Both the position numbers and the translations under genes were made by a program. Source: Sinonovacula constricta (lineage: Eukaryota > Mollusca > Bivalvia > Cardiida > Solecurtidae). Taken from it: a DNA stretch of 64,000 bases. The notes under the pieces are model-generated. The model did not search any database and was not told the DNA's origin. It worked only from the letters and a program-made list of their open reading frames with translations. Position 1 is the first letter of the stretch; every line of letters starts with the position of its first letter. Shown here in pieces: positions 1 through 11,559 of this stretch. The DNA is taken from positions 53,553,686 through 53,617,685 of the forward strand of contig CM017570.1 of assembly GCA_007844125.1 (NCBI GenBank). Reading direction: 5' to 3'.

Positions 1-692
1 CCTCAGAATGGTCAGTTGGCAAAAGGGACCAGCTGGGGTGCTTAAACCTGAGCTCTAACCTCACACTTTCTGAGGGGTTTCTCAGATGCAAGAACCAAGC
101 ACAGACTGGAGAGGAAAACACCAGAAAAGAGTGGAATGTTATGCATAGCTGCCCCATAAGGAGACCCAGGAAAACCTGGAAAATCAAACTTGAAGAGGTC
201 TGCCTAGCTTCAGGACCAATGGTCACAGCAGACGCGTATCAAAAAAAGAGGAAATTAAAATACTCTACCAGCATGCAGTCCAGTACACTGGAAGGAATAT
301 GTTAATTGGATGATGATGACAATGATGATGACGGAATAAACTCATTATGGAATTTAGGCACTGTTTCCCTAATTAGGGGTTATTTCCAATTAATTAAGGC
401 TTCAATGTTTTTCTAATGTATCTGTTTTTAGCACACAATATATAGTGTTACTAATATCATTATATGGAAAGTCTATTTGTATAATAATACCCAGATGTAT
501 TATGTTTGTTAAAATGATTCTAATCATCCAAACATATCCTTTGTTTTTTGCATAGATGATATTCCAAAGTAAATACGTAGCTGCAATTATGCAAAATGTG
601 ATCCAAACAGATCTCAGCATGCATTGACTGACTGATATTAAAACTATTTGCATGGGATTGATAAATTCTTGATGAGCAGTGTTCAACCCCGT
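1..692. other. Non-coding stretch, no gene seen
   Basis: AT-rich sequence with a short GATGAT-type microsatellite near 310-335. Open frames here are short, overlap on the minus strand and lack splice-site or codon support. I see no recognisable gene or complete mobile element up to the dispersed repeat that starts near 693. Confidence 0.5.
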
Positions 693-977
693 GGACCATG
701 GACCATGGATCGAGTCCACCAAAATCTTGTGTCGGTCCATTAAATGGACCGATGGTCCACCAGACATTCAGCCACAATATTTCGAAATTCTGAATTATTA
801 TGAAAACATTTATACTAAACAACCCTTTACAGCCTTTTACTGAACCCAACTACTCATAACACCAGGTCAGCATACATGTACCAACCTTTTGTTTCAAAAT
901 TACAGAATCATACTGGTCCAATAACATTTAGTCGTGTCCAGTAGATTTTGCCAGCCTGGTAGACCAAAGGTCCAGCA
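693..977 (+). repeat. Dispersed repeat, family R1 (copy 1)
   Basis: This roughly 285-bp block has an inverted relative at 37752-38013. Shared landmarks in order are GTCGGTCCATTA, CTGAATTATTATGAAAA, TCATAACACC and ACCAACCTTTG, ending in a GGTCCAGC-type terminus. Both ends carry a GGACC motif in opposite orientation, so a non-autonomous DNA transposon is possible. No coding capacity is visible. Confidence 0.6.
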
Positions 978-1020
978 AAGACTGGATGAGCATTCTAAAA
1001 GATGAAAAACTGGGACTAGG

Positions 1021-1170
1021 GGTGTTCGAGGCCGAGTGGTGTGAATTACCTCCCTTGCCACTCCTTAGCTCATCAATGTGTGGGTTTGTTTCAGGAATAA
1101 GCCAAGAACTTTCATGTGCTGAGGTCTTCCAGCTGACCTTCGATGTACTGGTGGTTATAACCAGTTATTT
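1021..1170 (+). mobile_element. tRNA-derived SINE family S1, degraded fragment
   Basis: The segment starts with a GGCCGAGTGGTGTGAATT head and contains GAGGTCTTCCAGCTGACCTT, which is nearly the same as the body of the complete S1 element at 60395-60678. The B box is eroded (GGGTTTGTTTCAGG). The 3' end is replaced by a MITE fragment that starts near 1186. Confidence 0.6.
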
Positions 1171-1185
1171 GCCCCAGTTTATCTC

Positions 1186-1300
1186 AACCATTAGCTTTAG
1201 GGGATTTGGGGCATTATTTCTACATAAACTCATACTTTAGTCTAAATAAAGACGATTTTGAACACTAACTATATTGTTAGACAGTAACAATCAAGAAAAA
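1186..1300 (-). mobile_element. MITE family M1, internal fragment
   Basis: ATAAACTCATACTTTAGT followed by AAGACGATTTTGAACA matches the internal part of the M1 copies at 6016-6511 (opposite orientation) and 26905-27331 (same orientation). Neither terminal inverted repeat is present, so this is a broken copy. Confidence 0.6.
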
Positions 1301-1504
1301 AATACTCCAAATGTTCATTCTTTCCAGCTCTATAAAAAGCATGATAGTGTAAAAGTTGACGTCTTAGCTGATTACTTGAAATTGAAAAATGAGACCATTC
1401 TGAATATTAATATTGTATCACAAACAAGGCTAAGGTATTTTCCATTCATCAAATGGGGCCTTCATAAGTATCAAACAGAAATGAAACTGGGGTTTGTTTA
1501 GTTT

Positions 1505-1615
1505 ACCTTGAGAATAATAAGACTGCTAAGACATTGATGTTAGAAAGTAAAGGTCCCAGGTTTGACCCAGCTGACCTAACACAGCATGATAATCCAATTT
1601 ACAACAGCAGCTCCA
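1505..1615 (+). mobile_element. SINE-like head, family S3, left of the 15-bp array
   Basis: AGGTCCCAGGTTTGACCCAG resembles a Pol III B box (GGTTTGACCC) and matches the head of the S3 copies at 14774-14960 and 28790-28925. The matching tail, GGTTCTACCCAGGA, appears only at 3739, after about 2.1 kb of tandem repeat. The array therefore appears to sit inside the element. Confidence 0.45.
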
Positions 1616-1618
1616 GGA

Positions 1619-3739
1619 TTTTACAACCTGAGTTTTCACTACCTGAGTTTTTACAATCTGAATTTTTACTACCCGAGTTTTAAAAGTCTGAGTTTCTACA
1701 ACCCAAGTTTTTACAATCTAAGTTTTCACTACCTGCATTTTCACTACCTGAGTTTTTACAATCTGAGCTTTTACTACCTGAGTTTTTACAATCTGAGTTT
1801 TTACTACCTGAGTTTTTACAATCTAAGTTTTCAATACTTGAGTTTTTATAATCTGAGTTTTCAATACTTGAGTTTTTACAATCTGAGTTTTTACTACTTG
1901 AGTTTTTACAATTTGAGTTTTTACAATCTTAGTTTTCAACACTTGAGTTTTTGCAATCTAAATTTTTACTACCTGAGGTTTTACAATCTTAGTTTTCAAA
2001 ACTTGAGTTTTTGCATTCTGAGTTTTTACTACCTGAGGTTTTACAATCTTAGTTTTTACTACTTGAGTTTTTGCAATCTGATTTTTAACTACTTGAGTTT
2101 TTATAATCTGAGTTTTCAATACTTGAGTTTTTACAATCTGAGTTTTCAATACTTGAGTTTTTACAATCTGAGTTTTTACTACCTGAGGTTTTACAATCTG
2201 AGTTTTCAATACTTGAGTTTTTACAATCTGAGTTTTTTCTACCTGAGGTTTTACAATCTGAGTTTTCAATACTTGAGTTTTTATAATCTGAGTTTTCAAA
2301 CCTTGAGTTTTTACAATTTGAGTTTTTACTACTTGAGTTTTTACAATTTGAGTTTTTACAATCTTAGTTTTCAATACTTGAGTTTTTGCAATCTAAATTT
2401 TTACTACCTGAGTTTTTACAATCTTAGTTTTCAATACTTGAGTTTTTGCAATCTTGAGTTTTTACTACTTGAGTTTTTACAATCTGAGTTTTCAATACTT
2501 GAGTTTTTACAATCTGAGTTTTTACTACCTGAGGTTTTACAATCTGAGTTTTCAATACTTGAGTTTTTACAATCTGAGTTTTTACTACCTGAGTTTTTAC
2601 AATCTGAGTTTTCAATACTTGAGTTTTTGCAATCTGATTTTTTACTACTTGAGTTTTTATAATCTGAGTTTTCAATACTTGAGTTTTTACAATCTAAGTT
2701 TTCAATACTTGAGTTTTTGCAATCTGAGTTTTCAATACTTGAGTTTTTGCAATCTGATTTTTAACTACTTGAGTTTTTACAATCTGAGTTTTCAATACTT
2801 GAGTTTTTACAATCTGAGTTTTTACTACTTGAGTTTTTACAATCTGAGTTTTCACTACTTGAGGTTTTACAATCTGAGTTTTCAATACTTGAGTTTTTAC
2901 AATCTGAGTTTTTACTACTTGAGTTTTTACAATCTGAGTTTTCAATACTTGAGTTTTTACAATCTGAGTTTTTACTACTTGAGGTTTTACAATCTGAGTT
3001 TTCAAACCTTGAGTTTTTACAATCTGAGTTTTTACTACTTGAGTTTTTACAATTTGAGTTTTTACAATCTTAGTTTTCAATACTTGAGTTTTTGCAATCT
3101 AAATTTTTACTACCTGAGTTTTTACAATCTTAGTTTTCAATACTTGAGTTTTTGCAATCTTGAGTTTTTACTACTTGAGTTTTTACAATCTGAGTTTTCA
3201 ATACTTGAGTTTTTGCAATCTGATTTTTAACTACTTGAGTTTTTATAATCTGAGTTTTCAATACTTGAGTTTTTACAATCTGAGTTTTTACTACCTGAGT
3301 TTTTACAATCTGATTTTTCAATACTTGAGTTTTTACAATCTGAATTTTCAATACTTGAGTTTTTACAATCTGAGTTTTCAATACTTGAGTTTTTACAATC
3401 TATGTTTTTACCACTTGAGTTTTTGCAATCTAAATTTTTACTACCTGAGTTTTCACAACCTGAATTTTTACTACCCGAGTTTTTTACAACCTGAATTTTT
3501 ACTACCCGAGTTTTTACAACCTGAATTTTTATTACCTGAGTTTTTACAATCCAAGTTTTCAATACTTGAGTTTTTGCAATCTGAGTTTTCACTACTTGAG
3601 TTTTTACAATCTGAGTTTTCACTACCTGAGTTTTTACAATCTGAGTTTTCAATACTTGAGTTTTTACAATCTGAGTTTTCAATACTTGAGTTTTTACAAT
3701 CTGAGTTTTTACTACCTGAGTTTTCAATACCTGAGTTTT
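1619..3739. repeat. 15-bp minisatellite with 30-bp dimers, about 140 units
   Basis: The basic unit is GAGTTTTTACAATCT and variants such as GAGTTTTCAATACTT and GAGTTTTTACTACCT, usually alternating as 30-bp dimers. A block beginning near 2345 recurs about 706 bp later near 3051, including the same rare variants and the same one-base insertion (GCAATCTTGAG), so a large segment was duplicated. Because the unit is a multiple of three, both strands give long low-complexity open frames (FYNLSFQYLS on plus, KTQIVKTQV on minus). These have no splice or promoter support and I do not call them genes. Confidence 0.95.
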
Positions 3740-3790
3740 GGTTCTACCCAGGAATTGGACCTCTGAGATAAATGGGCCTCAACAGACATA
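3739..3790 (+). mobile_element. SINE-like tail, family S3, right of the 15-bp array
   Basis: GGTTCTACCCAGGAATTGG matches the S3 tail seen in reverse at 28790-28925 and, as TCTATCCAGGAAGTGGGC, near 14925-14945. It begins immediately where the 15-bp array stops. Confidence 0.45.
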
Positions 3791-4420
3791 AAAGCTTGCT
3801 CCGTACTGTAATAATTGATAAATTGAACAAACAAGACTGGATATAGTCTTCAAGAAAACAGGAAGGCTCCATTTTAAATAGACAAAAACAACCAAACAGA
3901 CAGTAGCAGAAATTCAGTTGATGGCTTTCTCAACAGAAATGCACGTGCTGTAATGCAGTTTTCAAACATTTTATTATTCATGTCTGAAGCTTATCGGACT
4001 GGTAATGTTAATATTTTTTTAATTTTGCCATTTAATGAAATCTTTTTCTGGCTCACTTTCTGACAAAGCTAAATTGCTTTTATTAAACTGAAGAAAGTCT
4101 TTAATGGTCTAATTTAACACAATTTGTTCTTGTCAGTAATGCTCATTGTGAATATGGCCTCTATTTTATGAAGAAAAAAAGATCCTTATGAAGTCTTGCC
4201 TAATGCAAAACACACAAGTTTTAGAAAATATCCCGGTGACATGAAGGAAACTTTATAACATTGGCATTCATTTACAGATCAGATACAGTTCTAAGATTTT
4301 TCTTCTGCAGAAAATACAATCAAATAATGAATACAGATTTAAATGGCCGCAGGGCCATGAAAGACAAAATGTGGCTTCTTGCATTTTTAGCTGGATGATA
4401 GGGAGAGAATGTGTAAACGG
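3791..4420. other. AT-rich stretch, nothing identified
   Basis: Single-copy-looking AT-rich DNA. I find no open frame with splice support, no RNA gene and no repeat unit. Confidence 0.5.
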
Positions 4421-4460
4421 TCCGGTTAGCTCAGTCAGAAGAGTATTCGCCCTGATAGTG
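4421..4460 (+). repeat. tRNA-like A-box fragment
   Basis: TTAGCTCAGTCAGAAGAG at 4426-4443 is a good Pol III A box or tRNA D-arm sequence. No matching B box follows at tRNA distance, so this is a fragment of a tRNA-derived element and not a tRNA gene. Confidence 0.5.
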
Positions 4461-4587
4461 CATGACCTGTGGGCATAGTGCATAAGGTGCCCTAATTCTT
4501 TCTTGACGCTTTTTTTCACACTAAGTAACGTGCATACAATTGAAAAATACATGAAAAATAAAACTGTTTCTTAAAATACATTTTTAT

Positions 4588-4692
4588 AAAAAAAAAAAAA
4601 AATCCATGAAATTTCTTTAAAGCAAATGTATCAGGTTTATTGTCCCACCAAGAGTATTTCAGTTATCTGGAGATGTTTAAAAGCAACCTTAT
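4588..4692 (-). mobile_element. SINE family S4 tail fragment with A-rich flank
   Basis: After an A run (4588-4602), the segment at 4631-4675 read in reverse gives ATCTCCAGATAACTGAAAT and then TTGGTGGGACAATAAAC. These match the 3' tail of the S4 element at 41347-41598. Only the tail survives. Confidence 0.6.
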
Positions 4693-5087
4693 TGTCTTTC
4701 TTTAGTGCCCATAGACATATTTTACACGTATGAATTGTGTATTGCACACACACAAAATATTACACTATATATTTAATTCATGAAACAGAAAAAGAAGCAA
4801 GAAGATTCATGACTATGAAAAATAACTTTTACATACCACATTAATGCACATATTGTCTTAAATCAAACTGACAATATTTTTTTTAGCTTGCTTAGTCACA
4901 TTTACCTTGTTTTTCCAAGAGAATATCAAACTGACCATACTGCTGCACATTTTCGGCCATTCTGCTGACATCATGACTTACGTTATGTAATTTACATTCC
5001 ACTTGATTTCAAATGATTCTGCTTTGCATTCATTTCAAGCCCTCAAACAACAATACAATACATTTTTGTTTTCAGTATACAGTCAAC
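4693..5087. other. AT-rich spacer, nothing identified
   Basis: No repeat unit, RNA gene or convincing exon is visible. It runs directly into the 33-bp array. Confidence 0.5.
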
Positions 5088-5649
5088 ATTTAACAACATA
5101 AGCTGTAAAGGTTTTGACTGATTTAACAACATAAGCTGTAAAGGTTTTGACTGATTTAACAACATAAGCTGTAAAGGTTTTGACTGATTTAACAACATAA
5201 GCTGTAAAGGTTTTGACTGATTTAACAACATAAGCTGTAAAGGTTTTGACTGATTTAACAACATAAGCTGTAAAGGTTTTGACTGATTTAACAACATAAG
5301 CTGTAAAGGTTTTGACTGATTTAACAACATAAGCTGTAAAGGTTTTGACTGATTTAACAACATAAGCTGTAAAGGTTTTGACTGATTTAACAACATAAGC
5401 TGTAAAGGTTTTGACTGATTTAACAACATAAGCTGTAAAGGTTTTGACTGATTTAACAACATAAGCTGTAAAGGTTTTGACTGATTTAACAACATAAGCT
5501 GTAAAGGTTTTGACTGATTTAACAACATAAGCTGTAAAGGTTTTGACTGATTTAACAACATAAGCTGTAAAGGTTTTGACTGATTTAACAACATAAGCTG
5601 TAAAGGTTTTGACTAATTTAACAACATAAGCTGTAAAGGTTTTGACTGA
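5088..5649. repeat. 33-bp minisatellite, 17 near-identical units
   Basis: The unit reads ATTTAACAACATAAGCTGTA then AAGGTTTTGACTG. Spacing is exactly 33 bp from start to end, and the length gives 17.0 units. The only internal difference I noted is GACTAATTT for GACTGATTT in the second-to-last junction. Such homogeneity suggests recent expansion or active conversion. Two minus-strand frames are open (11-residue repeats LLNQSKPLQLM and VKSVKTFTAYV) because 33 is a multiple of three. Confidence 0.97.
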
Positions 5650-6015
5650 CATTAAATTACATCAAACTTAAGAAACTGAATATGTTGTTTCATTGCTATT
5701 ACAAGGAGAATTTGAATGACTAGAGATTCTACATGGTGTGTGTCAGTATACCATTACCATGTTTATAATATGTAGCTCACATGCATAAATAAACATCATT
5801 AAAATATTTATATTGTCTTGAAGGTTATAAATCAAAAACATTTTTATCACCATAAAAATATTTAATCTATATTCTACCTGAAGCAGTGGGGCAGTACACA
5901 AATTTCTAGGACCAACCCATGGTAGTTAAACACTTAACATTATCTAGAATAAATTTAAATTAATTTATTGATATGTATATGTATAAAAAGGGTAAACATA
6001 CTTCTACAACTAAAT
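5650..6015. other. AT-rich spacer, nothing identified
   Basis: Non-coding AT-rich DNA between the 33-bp array and a MITE. No exon or RNA gene recognised. Confidence 0.5.
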
Positions 6016-6511
6016 GGTGGTATCAGACAGTTTGGACCAAAATATTTTTTCTCAAATAACCAAATACATGTAAGTCATTGTTACCTGGAAAGATCCTGCA
6101 AAATGCAGCTTATTGATGCCCTTGATCTGTGTGAACAGTGAAACATAAATCCCCATTCCTCATTGCTAACAAGTATTTCCTATCTGAGCCATGCTGCAAA
6201 GATAGCTATTTTTAACTAGGAAAACAACGCATTTTTGAGATTACGTTATATCATCATCCGGGTAATCTGCCCTGACGTCAGTAACTATTTTTAGCAGAGA
6301 TCACTATCGTGCTTATTTATAGATTTGGAATGATTGAACTATTTGAGTGTTTTATAGCGATTTGTACTGTCCAACAATATAGGCAGTGTTCAAAACCGTC
6401 TTTACTTGTACTAAAGTATGAGTTTATGCAGAACTTATGCCCGAATTCCCCAAAGCAGGGGTAAGGTATTGTTACATGGATTTAATATCGGCAAACGGTT
6501 AAATACCACCT
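6016..6511 (+). mobile_element. MITE family M1, near full-length copy
   Basis: The element begins GGTGGTATCAGACAGTTTG and ends with the inverted counterpart CAAACGGTTAAATACCACC. At least three other copies lie at 26905-27331, 27828-28180 and 29040-29508. It has no open reading frame for a transposase, so it would be a non-autonomous DNA transposon. The flanks are TAAA-rich; the copy at 29040 shows clean TTAA on both sides, which suggests a piggyBac-type source. A TGACGTCA palindrome lies inside at 6273-6280. Confidence 0.75.
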
Positions 6512-7744
6512 TTAAAACAGAATTATGTTAATTTCTAAATATTTAATTTCTATGTAGTGGTTAGTCACTCATATTTTAGCAACTTAAAACCTTTATCTAT
6601 ACATTGTTCAAGTACATAGAAAATAAAGGTATATGGTAGTTATGTAGGTTTTGTGTCAAACTTTCACCCTTTAAAGGTCATATGATGCAGAACAATGTAA
6701 CAATAACAAATAAACAAGTGCACACAATCTATTTTACTTGTAGTTTTACGATTAGAACAATTTCTCATCCAGTAAAAAAAAATCACAACGTGTGCCACCT
6801 TTCAGACAACAGAAAATTCTAAATAATTCTAGACAAACCTCATTACTGCCAATTACAGACAAGCTGATGGTAATATTCTGTCAATTGCCAGTAAATACGA
6901 TGTATTCAGTGCCTTCAGCAATTTGATCTTGTTTGTGGCTACCTGGCAATATGTTGTCACTGCTTCTGTACAATTCCACTAAATGTCTTCAGTGCCATAA
7001 ATGTTTTAAAGAAAAAAAAAAAAAAAAGAAAAAAAAAAAAAAAAAGAAAAAAAAAATTTTGTCGCCCTGGTGGTTATTACAAGAAACTTGAGCTCCTTCA
7101 GCGCTTTGATTTCTTTTCTGTCATTACCATTTGGCATCATATTCTCAGCAATTATCAGTCTGTAAGCCGGTCAAGCCTGCCAAATCATGGACCATAAGCT
7201 GAATTATTCAAAGCCAGGAAATGACCACTCTTAACCTGTTAGACTTAAATTGGTCAGAAATATACAAATAGCCAGCAGATCAGAAGCTGACTACTTTATG
7301 ATGATTAGTCTCTTGAAATATGTAGTAAAGTGTGAAGAGATATGTTTTAGTGAAGTTTGTGGCAAATAATGCTAGATGGGTGGTCGATAAATGTAACTAG
7401 TAAAAGGTTTTAAAATGAGGATGAGGAGGAAATGTGCTGAAGCATCTTGTTAATGGTGTGGCAATTATCCGGCTAATATTATCCAATATCCCCCACCAGA
7501 GGGAGATAGGGGGCTGATTGCTTGTAGCACTTTTTCGTCACACAGACACTGAGCGCACTTGTTATATTTATTTGTTGTTTTAAGTGTTTACTAATATCAC
7601 ATGTATTATACAAATTATTATATAACTTATGCATGTTTTTTTTAATTATAACTATTATTTCAAAACACACCTAAACGAAATGTAAAATAAGCATAAAAAC
7701 CTAAATAAAAAGCTACTAAATGGAGATTTATTTTTTGCTTTGGA
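6512..7744. other. AT-rich stretch with poly(A) tract
   Basis: Mostly featureless AT-rich DNA. An interrupted poly(A) tract at about 7010-7056 could be a worn retroelement tail, but I cannot identify the body next to it. No gene recognised. Confidence 0.5.
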
Positions 7745-8270
7745 GTATTAACATTATTATCATAATTATAGTAATCATTATTATTATTATTATTATTATG
7801 TATTTTTTTATTATTATCATCATAATTAATAATTTTTTAATATTATTATCATTTTTAAGTTATCCCATCAATATTATAATTATCAATTATATTATTAAAG
7901 TATGATATTATTTATTACTATTATCATTATTATCATTATCAGTAGTAGTATTATCATAATTAACTTCTACCATCTAATAATATCATTATGAATTATATTA
8001 TTATATTATGATATTATATTATTATTATTATCATCATTATCATTATTAAAGTCTCCCACTGATATTATCATTATAAAGTTTCTATCATTTTACCCATCAT
8101 CATGATCATCATCATCATCCTTTTAAGCTTCTATCATAAATCATATTACAATTATTATTGTTGTAATAACAATATAAAAAGGTTCTACTTTCATTATATT
8201 TTTTATAATACTTATTATTATTATTTACTTTTATTACTACAATTATAAGGTTGTATAACTACTGTTACTA
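7745..8270. repeat. ATT/ATC-rich microsatellite region
   Basis: Imperfect trinucleotide tracts of ATT, ATC and related triplets fill about 500 bp. The short isoleucine-rich open frame here is a by-product of the trinucleotide repeat. Confidence 0.9.
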
Positions 8271-8297
8271 TTACTGCCTTGTACAGGTAACCCTATG

Positions 8298-8352
8298 TTT
8301 GTGTGTGTGTGTCCTATGTGTGTGTGTGTGTGTGTGTGTTTATTTGTGTGTG
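8298..8352. repeat. TG dinucleotide microsatellite
   Basis: Two TG runs separated by TCCTATG, then a few more TG pairs. This is a likely length-polymorphic site. Confidence 0.95.
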
Positions 8353-8770
8353 GCGTGTTGTACAATTGCAACATAACAATTGCACTCTGTCAAGTTAATT
8401 TCCACTGACTTTAAAATCCAAGGACTGCAGGGCTGGTTTGAACAAAAAACCTTACCAATACTCAGGGCTTCTTCACACAAGATCAAATCATTGAATTCCT
8501 GAGGAGATACAATTAACTCTTCAAGAAAAAGTTGGTCAAATTGACATTCTTTGAAATTTTGGTCAAAAACAACACCAATTATGGAAACAAAATATTACTC
8601 CAGATCACTTGATTGTGCTGTCATCAGGACTGGGAGATTCAAAAGCATCAGGATGTTTTTCAACTATTTTTTATCTGTTTTTCAGTCAACAATCTTGCAC
8701 ATCTCCACATTACCCATCTAGTATTGATTTATATCATGTGTACATGTCAGTCATAAACAATACTGATGGC
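8353..8770. other. Single-copy-looking spacer
   Basis: No repeat unit or convincing exon seen. A plus-strand open frame from 8609 runs into the following array and reflects it. Confidence 0.45.
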
Positions 8771-9864
8771 CTAGATAGTAATAATGGTAACAATTGTCTA
8801 CTTAGTGAGAATTGCCTTGATGGAGGCAATGGCCTAGATAGTGCTGACTGCCTAGATAGTGCCAATTGCCTAGATAGTGCCGACAGCCTAGATAGTGCTG
8901 ACTGACTAGATAGTGCCAATTGCCTAGATAGTGCCGACTGCCTAGATAGTGCCAATTGCCTAGATAGTGCCGACAGCCTAGATAGTGCTGACTGACTAGA
9001 TAGTGCCAATTGCCTAGATAGTGCCGACTGCCTAGATAGTGCCGACTGACTAGATAGTGCCAACTGACTAGATAGTGCCAATTGCCTAGATAGTGCCGAC
9101 TGCCTAGATAGTGCCAATTGCCTAGATAGTGCTGACAGCCTAGATAGTGCTGACTGACTAGATAGTGCCAATTGCCTAGATAGTGCCGACAGCCTAGATA
9201 GTGCCGACTGTCTAGATAGTGCCAATTGCCTAGATAGTGCCGACAGCCTAGATAGTGCTGACTGACTAGATAGTGCCAATTGCCTAGATAGTGCCGACAG
9301 CCTAGATAGTGCCAATTGCCTAGATAGTGCCGACTGACTAGATAGTGCCAATTGCCTAGATAGTGCCAATTGCCTAGATAGTGCCGACTGACTAGATAGT
9401 GCCGACTGACTAGATAGTGCCAATTGCCTAGATAGTGCCAATTGCCTAGATAGTGCCAATTGCCTAGATAGTGCTGACTGACTAGATAGTGCCAATTGCC
9501 TAGATAGTGCTGACTGACTAGATAGTGCCAATTGCCTAGATAGTGCTGACTGACTAGATAGTGCCAATTGCCTAGATAGTGCTGACTGACTAGATAGTGC
9601 CAATTGCCTAGATAGTGCTGACTGACTAGAAAGTGTCAATTGCCTAGATAGTGCTGACTGCCTAGATAGTGCCAATTGCCTAGATAGTGCTGACTGCCTA
9701 GATAGTGCTGACTGACTAGATAGTGCCAATTGCCTAGATAGTGCTGACTGACTAGATAGTGCCAATTGCCTAGATAGTGCTGACTGCCTAGATAGTGCCA
9801 ATTGCCTAGATAGTGCTGACTGCCTAGATAGTGCCAATTGCCTAGATAGTGCCGACTGCCTAGT
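8771..9864. repeat. 18-bp minisatellite, about 60 units
   Basis: The unit CTAGATAGTGCCAATTGC alternates with variants ending CTGACTGA or CCGACTGC, often as 36-bp dimers. The minus strand is open throughout (six-residue repeat of the ALSRQL/ALSSQS type, 367 residues) because 18 is a multiple of three. No start context, signal peptide or splice site supports a protein. Confidence 0.96.
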
Positions 9865-9894
9865 TAATGATCATTGCCTCAGACAGATCCTACA

Positions 9895-11390
9895 GAAAAG
9901 TGGCTGATCCTTCCACCCAAAAGTGGCTGATCTTCCCACCCAAAAGTGGCTGATCCTTCCACCCAAAACTGGCTGATCTTCCCACCCAAAAGTGGCTGAT
10001 CCTTCCACCCAAAACTGGCTGATCTTCCCCACCAGAAACTGGCTTATCTTCCTATTGGAAACTGACTGATTTTCCTACTGAAAAATGGTTGATCTTCCCA
10101 CCAGAAACTGGCTTATTTTCCCACCATAAACTGCCTTATCTTTCCACTGGAAATGGGTAGATCTTCCCATGAGAAACTGACTGATCTTCACACCAAAAAC
10201 TGGCTCATCTTCCCACCAGAAACTGGCTAATCTTCCTACAGGAAACTTCCCATAAGAAACTGGACAATTTTCCTACCAGAAATTGACTGATCTTCCCACC
10301 AGAAACCTGCTGATTTTCCTACTGGATACTGGCTGACCTTCCCTGGCTGACTTTTCCGTGGAAACTGGCTACCTTCTAAGTGGAAATTGACTGATCTGCT
10401 CTTGTTAATTTTCCCATGGTAATTGGCTGATCTTCCCACCAGAAACTGGCTGATCTTCCTACCAGAAACTGGCTGATCTTCCCTGGCTGACCTTCCCACC
10501 AGAAACTGGCTGATCTTCCCTGGCTGACCTTCCCACCAGAAACTGGCTGATCTTCCCTGGCTGATCTTCCCTGACTGACCTTCCCACAAGAAAACTGGCT
10601 GATCTCCCCTGGCTGATCTTTCCACCAGAAACTGGCTGATCTTCCCTGGCTGATCTTCCAACCAGAAACTGGCTGATCTTCCCTGGCTGATCTTTTAATG
10701 AGAAACCGGCTGATCTTCCCTGGCTGATCTTCCCACCAGAAACTGGCTGATCTTCCCTGGCTGATCTTCCCTCCAGAAACTGGCTGATCTTCCCTGGCTG
10801 ATCTTCCTACCAGAAACTGGCTGATCTTCCCTGGCTGATCTTCCCACCAGAAACTGGCTGATCTTCCAACCTGAAACTAGCTGATCTTCCCACCAGAAAC
10901 TGGCAGATCTTCCAAACAGAAACTGGCTGATCTTCCCACCAGAAACTGGCTGATCTTCCCTGGCTGGTCTTCCCACTAGAAACTGGCTGATCTTCCCTGG
11001 CTGACCTTCCCTGGCTGATTTTCCCACCAGAAACTGGCTGATCTTCCCTGGCTGATCATCCCACCAGAAACTGGCTGATCTTCCCTGGCTGATCTTCCTA
11101 CCAGAAACTGGCTGATCTTCCCTGGCTGATCTTCCCACCAGAAACTGGCTGATCTTCCCTGGCTGATCTTCCCACCAGAAACTGATTGATCTTCCCTGGC
11201 TGACCTTCCCACCAGAAACTGATTGATCTTCCCTGGCTGACCTTCCCACCAGAAACTGATTGATCTTCCCTGGCTGACCTTCCCACCAGAAACTGATTGA
11301 TCTTCCCTGGCTGATCTTCCCTGGCTGATCTTCCCACCAGAAACTGGCTGATCTTCTCTGGCTGACCTTCCCACCAGAAACTGGCTGATC
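9895..11390. repeat. 23-bp/37-bp minisatellite
   Basis: The core is CTGGCTGATCTTCCC followed by ACCAGAAA (23 bp). In many places an extra 14-bp CTGGCTGATCTTCC is inserted, making 37-bp units. The left 500 bp is more diverged (for example near 10020-10400) than the right part. The array ends in CTGGCTGATCTGGACGTGCA, which runs into dispersed family D1 (11385-11450). It starts only about 30 bp after the 18-bp array. Confidence 0.95.
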
Positions 11391-11450
11391 TGGACGTGCA
11401 CTATTTGCTGAAACCTTAATAATGCCCGATTAGAAGGCTCATAGTTAATA
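11385..11450 (+). repeat. Dispersed family D1 fragment at array end
   Basis: GCTGATCTGGACGTGCACTA followed by TTTGCTGAAACC matches other D1 members, for example 13425-13470 and 31390-31460 (GATCTGGATCAACACTATTT). It joins the 23/37-bp array without a gap. Confidence 0.5.
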
Positions 11451-11559
11451 ATCCCTATAAACATTGCCCATGAAATGTAATGAGATACACTGTTAGAGAC
11501 TTGGCAGCCAATAGTTTCACACATTACTATCCATTAATGCTCTGAGTTTCAATCAGCAA
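11451..11559. other. Short spacer
   Basis: Nothing recognised. Confidence 0.4.

Noticed and set aside
8734..9837. A 367-residue ALSRQL-type protein on the minus strand
   Set aside because: It is fully explained by the stop-free 18-bp unit, and the start codon lies in flanking sequence by chance.
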